A stretch of 64,000 bases of DNA. It comes from Loripinus fragilis. Its lineage: Eukaryota; Mollusca; Bivalvia; Lucinida; Lucinidae. Of the stretch, positions 22,517 through 33,246 are shown in pieces (position 1 is the stretch's first letter; every line of letters begins with the position of its first letter). The stretch covers positions 17,606,687-17,670,686 of the forward strand of contig OZ026522.1 of assembly GCA_964019695.1 (NCBI GenBank), read 5' to 3'. The position numbers and the translations under genes were made by a program. The notes beneath the pieces are model-generated. The model worked only from the letters and a program-made list of their open reading frames with translations, had not been told where the DNA came from and did no database searches.

Positions 22517-22672
22517 TTATTTTTTTACCCATCAATTTAAACTTGTGTTTTGGATGTTCAAAAGAACCATCTCATTGAGACGATTCTTTTAAGTACCCAC
22601 AACATATGTTTTGAATGAGATAAAAGAAAAAAGTTTTCCAATACACATTCTTATCTGGGGGCCTGCCAATAT
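22517..22672 (-). mobile_element. M MITE, right half
   Basis: It continues the split copy: ACCCATCAATTTAAACTTGT, hairpin AGAACCATCTCATTGAGACG, ACATATGTTTTGAATGAGA and ATTCTTATCTGGGGGCCTG end. Confidence 0.85.
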
Positions 22673-23148
22673 ATTTGTTCCAAAGTGTATGGCAGCGCAA
22701 TTTTGCGTATACTGCAGACACATCACAGAAAACATCCATACCTTTGAATGGACAGACAGACGGAAGGTCACTCAAACGCAAATTTTCTACATCTACATCT
22801 ACATCGTACGTTGATCTGTCATCTTTGACAATTATTCAACGGTTGACTTCGTTATGGTAGCACTAGAAAAGATGAAAAAACTAGAGAATATAGGCAGTTA
22901 GAAGTAATATACAGAATAAAAAGAGTAAACAGGTCTAATATGATATAAGAAAAAACAAACAAATAAGAATTCTATGGGATAAAAAGACTAATAAATAAAA
23001 AGATAGAAGGAGGAAAGTACTCCCAGTTGCTTTTGGCTCACCAGATAAAGACCACTCTGCCTTCCGTGGCGGTACCAGGGCCCTTACGTCCCCGACAGCA
23101 CAGCTCCCCACCTGGTGAGTTAATAAGCAACCGGGCCCTTAACGCTGC

Positions 23149-25695
23149 TTAGAAGGATAGGGGGGATAACCCCTTCTTGAAAGATACCAAAGAAGGGGCC
23201 TCAGCAACTGATGCTGGGAGGGAATTCCAAACTGGGATGGTGCGGGGGAAAAAGCTAAATTTATATGAGTCTGTGCATGTAGATATCTGTCTGTACTTCT
23301 TGGAGTGGGATTGTCTGGTTCTTCCTGTTGAGGAGGTAAGATAATCGTCAGCCCTTATATCCACCAGATCATTTATGATCTTAAACAGTAGGGTAAGCTG
23401 GATTTTTGTCCTCCTGGATTCGAGTGGTTCCCATTGGAGAGCATCAAGCATCGATGATACGCTGCTGGTGTTTCTGAAGCGGTTGGAAACATATCTTGCA
23501 GCCCTGCGTTGGATCATCTCGATCTTTTGTATTAGCTCTTTCTGGCTGGGGTTCCACACGGATGCACAGTATTCCAGGTTTGGCATGACCATGCTGATAT
23601 AGGCATTTGTCTTGGTTTCGACGCTGGTAGACTTTAAGTTTCGACGCAAGAATCCGAGCATGCTGTTTGATTTCTTTGTGATCCGGTCGATGTGGTTTTT
23701 CCATGACAGCGTTGACTGGAGATCTACGCCCAGGTACTTGGTGGTGTCTTGTACCTCAAGAGTGTGTCCTTTTAGCTGATAGGGATATCTGAGGGGGGAA
23801 CGTGATCTAGTGACGCTCAGGGTACTGCACTTTTGAGGGTGAAATTCCATGCCCCACTTGTCTTCCCATTCTGCCAATCTGACAAGATCTTCTTGTAGTG
23901 CCTCTTGGTCTGCATGGTCTCTGATAGTGCGGTAGACGATACAATCATCTGCAAACAGTCTGGTGTTAGATGCTATGTTGTCCGGTGGGTCGTTGATAAA
24001 CAAGAGGAACAGTAACGGACCGAGCACTGAGCCTTGTGGGACCCCGCTGATCACTGGTGCACTTTCCGATTCTGAAATTTCAACAATAACCTTTTGAGAT
24101 CTGCCTGTAAGAAAAGATGTTATCCAGCTATGCAGGTGTCCTCTGATGCCGTAATGGTGGAGTTTCCGTAGAAGTCGTTTGTGTGGGACTCGGTCGAACG
24201 CCTTGGAGAAGTCGAGAATCACCATATCTGTTTGGTCACCTCTGTCAAGCGAAGATGATAAGTCGTTGATCAGGGTCACTAGCTGAGTTTCACAACTTCT
24301 CCTGGCCCGGAAACCGTGCTGGCAATCGGAGAGAATTTGATGATGGTCCACATGTTTCATTATGCTACTGGTGATGATATGTTCAAGCATCTTGCAGCAC
24401 AGGCAGGTCAGTGAGATTGGGCGATAATGGGCTGGGTCGTATCGCTGGCCTTTCTTGAAGACTGCAGAGACGTTAGCTTGCTTCCAATCCTCAGGGACAC
24501 ATCCTGTCTGTAGCGTCCTATTAAAAACAATAGTCAGGATAGGGGCTAGTTCCTCTGAGCATTCCCTAAGGATTCGGGCTGGTATCATGTCAGGTCCAGT
24601 TGCTTTCTGTGGGTTGCTTTTCTGTAGAAGCTTCTTAACTCCTTGTTCTGTGACAGTGATATTGTCCATGTCAGGTAAAGGGGTACCATCTGGGTCTGGA
24701 GTGGCTGAACTAGGGTCCTCTCGGGTGAAAACAGAATGATACTGGTGATTGAGTATGTTGGCCTTGTCTGTAGGTGAATTAAACAATCGTCCATTATCCT
24801 TCAGTGGCGCAATACCTGATGAGTCTTTTCGGAGGGACTTGATATAACTCCAGAACCGTTTCTGTTTAGGTTGGCATGCACTGTCTTGGTCTCCAACTTC
24901 GATTATGTTGTTTACATAGGACCAGTATGACTGTCGCTCTGATTTCTGTAGAATCCGCTTGCATTCTCTATATTTCCGCACATCTGTCTCGTTCCTGGTC
25001 TTCCGCATACGTTGAAAAAGCTTCTGTCGCCGGCGTATCAGAGATCTTACTTTCTTGTCAATCCAGGGTTTCTTCAGCTTGTTTCCCTTGATGAGTCTTG
25101 TTGGGATGTATTTTCTCATCAGTTCAGTGGTGAGCGTCCTGAGCTTTGCCCAAAGTTGTTCAGCAGATGAGATTTCCGCCATGTTAATGAAATCTTCCTT
25201 GGATTGTCGCAGCTCTTCCTTGAGAGAATCAAAGTCTGCTTTACAGTAACATTTGACCTGTCTTGGTGGAGTGACTATCTTGGCTGGACGAAGGCTTGAT
25301 TCCACATAGACTGTTTCGTGGTCAGAAATGCCAGGAATTACTTCAACTCTGTTTACAAGGGACTGGTTGTTGGAGAAGAATAGGTCCAGGGTGTTTCCTG
25401 TATCCTCTGTAATTCGTGTTGGCTCCAGTACCAGTTGATCCAGAAAGTGGTCCTTGCTAATTTGGAGTAGCTGGTGGCATAATCCTGACTTGTACGGGTT
25501 TGGTTTTACAGTCTCTGTTTCCCAGTCAATGTCTCCCAAGTTAAAATTGCCTCCTAACCATGTATGAGCTCCCACTGGAATGCGAGACAGGCAGGTGTTC
25601 AGTTGGTCAAGGTAAGCAGGATCATTTTGGTCGGGGGTCGATAAAGAGAACCAATGTATAACTGTGTAGCTCCAGGAATTTGGACATGCACCCAT
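23149..25695 (-). pseudogene. CR1-like LINE: C-terminal endonuclease and reverse transcriptase
   Basis: The frame of about 848 codons begins in the last third of the endonuclease (LGGNFNLGDIDW, then GISDHETVYVE) and continues into the reverse transcriptase. RT signatures: HYRPISLTCLCCKMLEHI, DFSKAFDRVPH, GVPQGSVLGPLLF and LFADDCIVYR (catalytic Asp pair near residue 583 of this frame), then KYLGVDL and the thumb-like region NLEYCASVWNP, ending SFKKGLSPLSF. The endonuclease motif normally written GDFN reads GNFN here (codon 25,546-25,548), losing a catalytic Asp. The true protein begins at 26,633 in another frame. The first residues of this frame before the LSTPDQND region are out-of-frame translation. 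Confidence 0.9.
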
Positions 25696-26633
25696 ACCAT
25701 CTCACAATATGCATCAATTTTCAGCTCTTCAGGTTCACTACTGATGAACTTCTCGGAGACCACGATGAAAACACCGCCACCTGCTGTGTTGACTCTGTCT
25801 TTTCTATAGACTTTAAAGCCCTTTGGAAATATGGCTGTTGATAGGTGCTGGCTATTTAACCACGATTCCGTTCCTAGAACTATGTCAGCCTGTGTAGACT
25901 CTAATATGTTCTCTAGCTGGGGTCTTTTCTCAACAATTGAGTGGCAGTTTACTATCAGGACTCTGATGGGGATGTCATTTCGCTGCCTTTGGCTGCGCTG
26001 TACTATTGTTGGTTCTTTACTGTCATTTAGGCTTGGGTGAGTGAAGAACTCAGGTGATGTAGAATTGTCTGGTGCAGTAGAACTCGAGACAGACACCGCT
26101 TCATGCACGCGAGTGGTGGTTTTAGGTGATGATGTGGCCTGTGGGCTGGTGAAGCTTAAATCCGGATAAATAGTAGTATCATGGGTGAGAGGCTCAAAGG
26201 TATTTGAGGTCTCAAACAACAGAGTGTCAAAGAGGGCAGATGAAAAATTGGGTAACCCACACTGAACACATTCCCAGGATACATTTCTCATGGCTAAGTA
26301 AATACAATCCTTCATGCCCAAGCATTCTTGGTGATACCACATATTGCAGGAATCACAGCAGATGCCTGGAGTAGTCCATTTTACCGCTTTGTGACAATAT
26401 CCGCATGGGTACTTACATGGTCTTGGACCAGGATTTGGTTCTGGCGCATATGACTCAGCAAGGAGAAGACTGCAAAGATAGATTAACACTAGTTTGTCTC
26501 TGCATACTGGGCCTTTTGCTTTACTACGTGTACTTAACATGGACACAACAAATTGTGAACAACAACCATTTTGAACAGAGCCAGGAGGATATAACATAAT
26601 ACCCCACACATCTTTAAGTGCCTGAGTGTCCAT
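25637..26633 (-). pseudogene. CR1-like LINE: N-terminal PHD-like and endonuclease part
   Basis: From ATG at 26,633 the frame encodes an N-terminal hydrophobic stretch, then a PHD-type zinc finger (CKYPCGYCHKAV, CDSCNMWYHQECLGM, WECVQCG) and a Ser/Thr-rich linker. The apurinic-type endonuclease follows (VLIVNCHSIVEKRPQLENIL, TESWLNS, GGGVFIVV and LYIGSLYRPPT). It then leaves frame at a run of five G on the plus strand (25,633-25,637); one more base would join it to the 23,149-25,695 frame. PHD-EN-RT order in a single frame is known for CR1/L2-group LINEs. Confidence 0.88.
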
Positions 26634-26700
26634 CCATTGGTTTGCTTACACTCTTAATCTTTTTCAAACTTTGTATTAGCGTCAGTTTGTGTCGGGGAGA

Positions 26701-27042
26701 GTGGTTTCTTTTCTTAAAGTCACTGCTTGTTAATTCATGCGCCTACTCAATGGGATAATGATCAACTAGAATTGTGTTTGACAATACACAGTTGAGCCAT
26801 TCAAATTAATCTCAAAGCATTTAACACATTGATGTATATTTTAACATGTATAACAAACCATGTGAACGTTTAAAATGTCTGCAAAAGGGCCGGGTTTGAA
26901 TCAATCGATCCTACCTGAACACTGCAGGCGCTTGCTCGTTTAAAGATCTATTGACACGGGCGTCGTGTAATGGGGTATGAATAGATAAGAATAGAATAGA
27001 ATAAAATTTATTAGTCGGTTATGAAATTATACCCTTTAAGGG
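26701..27042. other. Spacer between LINE and TIR element
   Basis: No coding frame. It may include part of the LINE 5' UTR. AGAATAGAATAGAATAAAA at 26,989-27,006 is a short A-rich repeat. Confidence 0.4.
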
Positions 27043-27361
27043 CAGTGATATTATTTGGGATTTTGGGAAGCTACCTTTGCCTGCACATTTGGGAAAATTG
27101 GTTCCGGGTCATTTCGGCCCATTACAAAATCGGCCCATGTCAATTTCGGCCCATAGCAATTTCGGCCCATAAATTTTGACAACCTGGATTTCTGCAAAAT
27201 AGATTATATATAATTAAAATATATTAAATTGATAAATAGAGTTATATTGAGAAAAAAATGAAGGCTAGAAAACGCTTAGACTGGTATCTTTACTAGAAGA
27301 AATGGTCAATTCATAAATCACATATACATATATTTTCCACTAGCAAATACAACTTGTTCAG

Positions 27362-27403
27362 TCAGTTAAACCTCGGACCCAGTATCCGAGGTTAAACTGA
27401 ATA
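27362..27403. repeat. Hairpin at the LINE 5' junction
   Basis: CAGTTAAACCTCGGA and TCCGAGGTTAAACTG flank CCCAGTA. It lies directly upstream of the truncated LINE. Confidence 0.75.
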
Positions 27404-27429
27404 ATTGGATTTGATAAGAAAGATTCGCT

Positions 27430-28206
27430 TGCGTTTCATATGCGAGCAGGAAACACTCTTGCTAGGGTGTCTTGCTTCACCCTTGTCCGGCCGAACATCG
27501 AGTACTGTGCCTCAGTATGGAATCCATACACTGACCAAGGTAAGAGGAAGATCGAAATGGTCCAGCGTCGCTCCGCACGATATGTTACTAACAGATATCG
27601 AAATATGAGTAGCGTCACAGATATGTTGGATGAATTAAACTGGGAATCCCTAGAAAGCAGAAGGACAAAGATACAGCTTACCCTGCTTTACAAGATCATG
27701 AACGGCATGGTAGACATACCAACCTCACCATATGTAACCCAAGCCTCTGCACGCACCAGATCAAGCCATACGAAGAAACTGAGACAAATATCATCAAGAA
27801 CTGATGCCTACAAGTATAGTTTTTTCCCTCGCACCATCCCTTTTTGGAACTCATTGCCAGCTTCTATAGCTGAGGCTCCCGACTTGGTATCCTTCAAGCG
27901 GGAGCTGTCCACTCTTACATTCTAAGCATATCAGGTCAGGCTGTGAGTAAACCCTAATGATGGTTGGAGCTATGCCGGTTGGGCTATCATACCCAGGGGC
28001 CGCTACGGTAGCCGGATTGGTTTAACTTGAAGGGGCGAAAGCAGCTTGGAAAACTTTCTCTAAATTTCTTCCTTTCCTATAACTATTCTTCCGTACTTTC
28101 CTATATTTTCATTGCTTTTTCTTTTCTCTCCCGCAGAAGTAACGTAATGGTCAAATCTGTGACAGAAGTTACTCAACGATTAGATGTAGATGTAGATGTA
28201 GATGTG
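27430..28206 (+). mobile_element. CR1-like LINE, 5'-truncated copy
   Basis: The frame to 27,925 encodes PNIEYCASVWNPYTDQ, KIEMVQRRSARYVTNRYRN and SFFPRTIPFWNSLPASIAEA, ending SFKRELSTLTF. This is the C-terminal region of the LINE at 22.8-26.7 kb but clearly diverged from it. The 3' UTR ends in four GATGTA units at about 28,183-28,206. Only the last fifth of the protein remains. Confidence 0.9.
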
Positions 28207-28746
28207 CAAATGCGCAGGCTCGTCTGAGCCTTGGCTGCCTGTTGCCGATGTGAAGAACTCTCCTCTTACACACAAACTCCTAATCAATTAAAACGAACCA
28301 TTCTTATCAATTATTATGTTTGTGTGGATAATTACAGGTAAGCCGATCTAATTATACCAATTATAGACAAACATACCAATTATACATCATATACCTGTGG
28401 GCAGTGACCTATATAATATATAGGTCACTGCTGTGGGCCGAAATTGTATAGGCCGATTTGGTTATGGGCCGAAATTGACATGGGCCGAAATTGTTATGGG
28501 CCGAAATGTCCAGTGACCGGGAAAATTTATCTTAAAAATTGGAAAAAAAGTACTAAAATACATGAAATTGGGAAAATAAAGACCATTTTTGGATTGGGAA
28601 TGGCTCCCATTTAAGGCGTTAAAAATGGCCAAATAAAATCACTGTAGGGTTAAAGGAGAATAAATCAAACACATACACAATCAAACACAACAAAAACTTA
28701 AAATGTATGTCAAGAGTTATAAGACCCATGTTGTTCTATGTCGTAG

Positions 28747-28889
28747 TGTACCGCTGTTGATTTTGTCGGCGCACCCCTTCAAGCCCCACCTTTTCAGAAG
28801 CACAAGGAACCCCCAACAGAGAACTTACTAGCTTCACAGCGTGCAGAGAAATCTCTGCAAACTCCCGCCAAGTCCATCACTACCCCACC
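28747..28889 (+). other. Possible terminal exon, 5' part
   Basis: After TTCTATGTCGTAG (acceptor-like) a frame reads TAVDFVGAPLQAPPFQKHKE, then PPTENLLASQRAEKS and LQTPAKSITTPP. If the 606-bp element at 28,890 and one TSD copy are ignored, it continues at 29,506 as IRLPQREN and a TAA at 29,531, in phase. Total 56 residues. I do not recognise it. A chance frame of this size is quite possible, so confidence is low. Confidence 0.25.
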
Positions 28890-29495
28890 GGTCCGTGTAT
28901 TCACCGGATCGGACCTAATCACCGGATCTGACCGGATCGGACCGGATCGGGCCCGAAATTGGCTATTTAGCTCATTTTAAAACATTTTTTTTTTATTATT
29001 ATGTTTATAAAGTATGTATATGATCATAATAATGATATCTGGATCATCAAGGTCGGAGACGATAGCTACTATATGACCGGATCGGGCCCCAAAATGGTCA
29101 AATAGCGCTATGATATAATTATCTTATGTTGTTATGTATTTATAGGATCAAATTAATGATGTCTGTACCAAAAATGGCTTGTTCTAATTTGAGGAAAATT
29201 GGTTTCTTTATACTGAACAAAGGATAGACCTGCGCATGTCATTTTATGTAAAACACAACAGGTGTGAATTGATAGCTGACCATTGCAAAAAGGGTTCGTT
29301 GAGTATGTTTTTTTTTTGCCGTTTATATCAATATTAATATATTTAAGTGCATACAAATAGCACTAAATACATAATCTTTTATGCACATCATTCTTGTAAA
29401 GAAAAAACAATCAGTTAAGCAAAGGAATAGGCCAATTTTGGGCCCGATCCGGTCCGATCCGGTGATTAGGCCCGATCCGGTGAATACACGGACCC
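28890..29495. mobile_element. TIR element with perfect 10-bp TSD
   Basis: The ends GGTCCGTGTATTCACCGGAT and its inverse near 29,475-29,494 are TIRs with GGATCGGACC subrepeats. CTACCCCACC is duplicated exactly at 28,880-28,889 and 29,496-29,505. A 9-10-bp duplication fits Mutator-like elements. 606 bp, no transposase. Confidence 0.9.
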
Positions 29496-29533
29496 CTACC
29501 CCACCCATTCGCCTCCCACAGCGAGAAAACTAA

Positions 29534-29855
29534 ACACCCGAAGTTTCCATTATTTGACAGGCAATACAGTTAAAATAAAGTGACTACGAAAGTAAGAAAT
29601 ACCACCCAGACACCACTAGCCATTAAAAAATAAAGTTAAAACAAACGCCAAAGAGCTATACAATTCAAAAAAATGAAAGAAAATCACGCTGTAAAAAACA
29701 CGACCTGGTAGGCTGGACTCGATTGACCCGACCATGTTATGCAATATTAGATGTATAGAGAAATGAGCCAACAGCTCCTCAGTAAAACATCAGAAATATC
29801 TAAGGGGAGATGACAACATATAAGCTTGATTCAACGCATACCGTCAAATTCTAGA
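29534..29855. other. No gene seen
   Basis: AT-rich sequence without repeats or coding frames that can be recognised. Confidence 0.5.
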
Positions 29856-29984
29856 AGTATGTATGCATGCATGCATGCATGCATGCATGCATGCATGTAT
29901 GTATGTATGTATGTATGTATGTATGTATGTATGTATGTATGTATGTATGTATGTATGTATGTATGTATGTATGTATGTATGTAT
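29856..29984. repeat. Compound microsatellite (ATGC)n(ATGT)n
   Basis: About nine ATGC units are followed by about 22 ATGT units. The change of unit by one base suggests expansion from a point-mutated unit. Highly likely to be length-variable. Confidence 0.97.
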
Positions 29985-30436
29985 TTCAAAGTTACTGTGA
30001 ATGAAATAGTGTTTAAACTAACATCAGAATCAGGACAAGTCAATAAATCAATAAAAGATTCGAATTTTGCCCCCATCAATATTTACATTTGTCTTAAAAC
30101 TGTTTGATACATTTGTCTCGCAATAGGCAAAACGTTTTACATTGACATAAAGCATGTATTTTATCTATAATAACCATACAAACATTACATATTCTCTCTT
30201 CCACTTTTAAATTTAAGTATCTACTACCTTCAATGTTTAATTTATGTGCACTAATTCTAAAAGCAGTTAATGATTTTTTATATTCCTTTTATTTAATTCT
30301 AAATACTTTCCCATCCCAAATGTATTCTTTATCAGCTTGTATTTTCTTAATTTCGACATTTTTTCATCAGGCTTTATTTGCTGTTCCAAAAATTGTTCAC
30401 ATATTTCCTTCAATTTGTTTTATATAGAATAACAAT
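29985..30436. other. No gene seen
   Basis: AT-rich tract. The word TCTTTATCAGCTTGTATTTTC at 30,325 recurs near 35,030 (TTCATCAGCTTGTATGTTC), with TTGTTCACATATTTCCTTC after both, so part of it is a dispersed low-copy repeat. Confidence 0.45.
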
Positions 30437-30675
30437 GGGCCTCGACGCGAGAAAGCCTGTCTTCGGGGGTTTGCGAACAACACAGGCGCAGACCAGCCTG
30501 CGCATCCGCGCAGGCTGATCAGCGCCTTTGTTATTCACTTTTTAGAAAATATCGTATGTAAACTTGCTACAGGTGAAATTTCAATTTTCTAGCTAGTCTC
30601 TGTAGCTGAGGAGACTGGTTTGAAACTTGCTTTGTCGGAAACCCGAAGACAGGTTTTCTCGCGACGAGGCGCTAA
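30437..30675 (+). repeat. FB1 foldback element, best copy
   Basis: The ends GGGCCTCGACGCGAGAAAGC and TTTTCTCGCGACGAGGCGC are inverted, with CTGTCTTCGGG and CCCGAAGACAG inside. The interior contains GCGCAGACCAGCCTGCGC, CGCGCAGGCTGATCAGCGCC and CTAGCTAGTCTCTGTAGC. About 240 bp, used here as the family reference. Confidence 0.88.
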
Positions 30676-30849
30676 TGAAGCAGGGTCAAAAGTATTATGA
30701 AACCCCCTACCCTGAACTGGATCTGGATTTCCCAACCCGCCAAGGAAATTACCGAGTAGTCTCACGAGACAACATGCGTAAATCAAATAATAAATTTGTT
30801 CCCAAATGATGTTATATATTAGTATCTAAATGAGCCACGACATGTGATT

Positions 30850-31075
30850 TCCTACGATGTAGTGTTTTGACAAGTGTAGGCTGAGGCGAGCCTGTGCAGC
30901 CTCCTGTTAAGCTTAGAAAATCCAAATGATGTTCATTCAGTAGCTTAAAACTCATAGAATATTCAAGCGACAAGCAAAGGCTCTGATCAGACTGCGCGTA
31001 TGCGCAGGCTGATCTGAGGCTTTGCTGGTCGCACATACCACATTGTTGGAAATCTCATGTCATGGCTCAAATATA
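30850..31075 (-). repeat. FB3 foldback element
   Basis: It contains AAGTGTAGGCTGAGGCGAGC, TTTAAGC/GCTTAGAAAATCC, TCATAGAATATTCAAGC, CTGATCAGACTGCGCGTATG and TGCGCAGGCTGATCTGAGGC. It shares the GATCAG hairpin style with FB1 but has different ends. 31,076-31,970 has nothing recognisable apart from a short G run at 31,645. Confidence 0.75.
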
Positions 31076-32179
31076 TTGAACGTTTTGTAAAAATTAAGGT
31101 CTTGGTTAAGCTACATTTACATTATAACGAATTGACTGGACGTTCCCTCAATGAATTGTAAAAATATGAAAAATCTCGAATGACCACAGCGATTGTGTAA
31201 GATATTTCAGTGGCACGCCTCTATCACCTTTGTTGATTTGTCACTTCACATCTTGGGCGGAGCTTAAACCATCAGAGTTTTCCTTTGAACATTAGCCAAC
31301 CGCGGGTGGGTAACAAGAATAACTTCATTAGTTATATTTAAAGATGGCTTTACGAAGACAATAACGAATGAATAAAGATACGACAGACCGGTAACAATAT
31401 TGGTTCGTTACCTAATCGTTACTAGTTGTTTAGTTAGTTAAGTAACGAAGACGCCGTGCCTGTGTAGAAGCAGTGTAAATGAAAAATTCTTTATACATGT
31501 TGATTTAAAAGTCTCAATGTATTGAATGAATCGTACTAAAATAGTAAAACCACCCAAACTACACAACATAGTAATTTGAAGGATCCTTTCTGATGACGTA
31601 GACATCAGATCCCCGGTACTTTGCATTACATTTAATGCTGGTGGGGGGGGGGGCTTGAAATCCCAGCCGCCATTTCTCTTTTGCAGCACTAAGTGGCAAT
31701 AATTTAAAGGTATTTATCTAGAAAGGATCCCTGTCAACCCCCACCACCAGCCCCCCTCCTCGAAAATAAAATCAGACAACCCTGCATCATGCATGGTTTC
31801 TGAAACTTCTTCAGATGTGGACTTCTTAGCACCTTTTTCTGTTGAAACACGAAGTATGCCTCTTTAAAGTTTGTCTGTGGAAACTTAAGCGCCAAGTTCA
31901 GTGTATACAAACGGTAAAACTATATGACTGGGCCCGAATTTGAGCAACCCATATACAACTGTCAGAATTATATTGGTCTGTGACTTTAAAGTACTATTCC
32001 CTAAAGCATCGACCAGCTATTCAAAGTCTATGCGGAATTCTAAGACATCGTATATTTCGACGCATAAGGGAGCGTGCACATGAAATTGGTTTAACATCCA
32101 GTAAAATATTTTTACTGACCATTCCAAGGCGGTACTTCTTTTGTGGATCATTTGTGTTATTAACGTCTTTTGTTTGCCA

Positions 32180-32290
32180 TGCTGGGCTTGAATATTCTAT
32201 GACTATTAAACTACTGACAGAACACCATTTGGAGTTTCTAAACTTAAAATGAGGCTGCACAGGCTTGTCTGGGTCTGTTCTTACTTGGAA
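32180..32290 (+). repeat. FB3 fragment
   Basis: CTTGAATATTCTATGACTAT, CATTTGGAGTTTCTAAACTT and GAGGCTGCACAGGCTTGTCT repeat FB3 sequence in the opposite orientation to the 30,850 copy. The hairpin half is missing. 32,300-32,590 holds nothing recognisable. Confidence 0.65.
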
Positions 32291-32595
32291 AGCATAGCCT
32301 GATGCACGCAACTCTTAATATCGGTTCTTATGTCTTTTTTTTTATTTTTGAAAGTATTTTGTTGTTATAAAACTTACCTGTAACTTTTTTTAGCTTTGGC
32401 ATTTGAACTATGGACCAATCAGAATTCAAAAATAAGGCATATATAATTATATGAGACTGCTTCCCGAACTTTTCGTTCTTTTACGAGGACATGCGTAGCT
32501 TGGTATTTGCACAGCCACTGCTTATTATTGACAGGTCTCTGGATCTCAAATTTATATAATCAGCTTCCATTTATTGTAAATAGGTCTGATAATTT

Positions 32596-33176
32596 AAAGG
32601 GGTACGTGCATTACGGGGGTATTTTGGCCCCCTCTAGAGACAAAATCTGAAAGTTGCTTTTCACCAATTTCATCTTGTTAGTTTATTATAAGAATAGCCC
32701 AAGTGTAAAATTCTGGCATTTATTTTACTTTACTGGTTGCTATGGTAACCAAAATGGCCGACAAAATAAGTTTAAAATAAAGAAATTGCCATTTTAGGCC
32801 AAATTTGAGGCTTTTGGAGACCGATTTTTTAAGAATTAGATATCAGCACAAGCAAATACCAAAAAACCTTTTAATATATTGTGTGCCGTTATAATTCTCA
32901 TAATCTGTTAAGATATTTTTTGGTATTTGCTTGTGCTTTAAATTAATTCCTCTGTTACATGTCTCAAATTAGCTCCAAAATGGCCATTTTCCTATTTTCA
33001 GCCTATTTTGGCGGCCATTTTTGTTACCATAGCAACCTTAAAAGTCGAATCAATGCCAGACCTTTACACTTTGGCTATTGTTCTAATAAACTAATACAAA
33101 GAAACTTGCGAAGAGCAAATTTTATTTTTTGACCTCATAGGGGGCCAAAATAGCCTCTTACTGCACGTACCCTTTT
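32596..33176. mobile_element. Long-arm TIR element with paired X-boxes
   Basis: The ends AAAGGGGTACGTGCA and TGCACGTACCCTTTT are inverted. Similarity continues inward for about 250 bp per arm, including GGGGGCCAAAATA-like, AATTTTGGCCCCC-like and AAATGGCC words. Each arm carries an RFX-type palindrome, GTTGCTATGGTAAC at 32,736 and GTTACCATAGCAAC at 33,023. Non-coding, about 580 bp. Confidence 0.85.
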
Positions 33177-33246
33177 GTCACAAATTGTGGTATATTATAG
33201 AAAAATGAATGGGCATTTTCATACAAATAGCATTTTTGTTCTTAAG

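Larger units (their letters stand above)
22776..26700 (-). mobile_element. CR1-like LINE, nearly complete but disabled
   Basis: A non-LTR retrotransposon with a PHD-like Cys/His region, endonuclease and reverse transcriptase in what was one long frame (26,633 to 23,149). The 3' UTR ends in repeats of GATGTA at about 22,787-22,806 (minus-strand sense), the short microsatellite tail typical of CR1-group elements. It carries a one-base frameshift and an endonuclease active-site change. The left flank is an M element remnant. The 5' end beyond 26,640 is uncertain. Confidence 0.9.
27043..28644. mobile_element. TIR element with TCGGCCCATA arrays, hosting a LINE
   Basis: The left end CAGTGATATTATTTGG and right end CCAAATAAAATCACTG are inverted. 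Both subterminal regions have four copies of CGGCCCAT(A/G) or its complement (27,110-27,172 and 28,434-28,508). The middle is occupied by a 5'-truncated LINE, so the unfilled element was about 800 bp. No clear TSD. Confidence 0.8.

Noticed and set aside
29826..30107. Frames with poly (MYVC) or (YIHT) peptides
   Set aside because: They are products of the ATGC/ATGT microsatellite.
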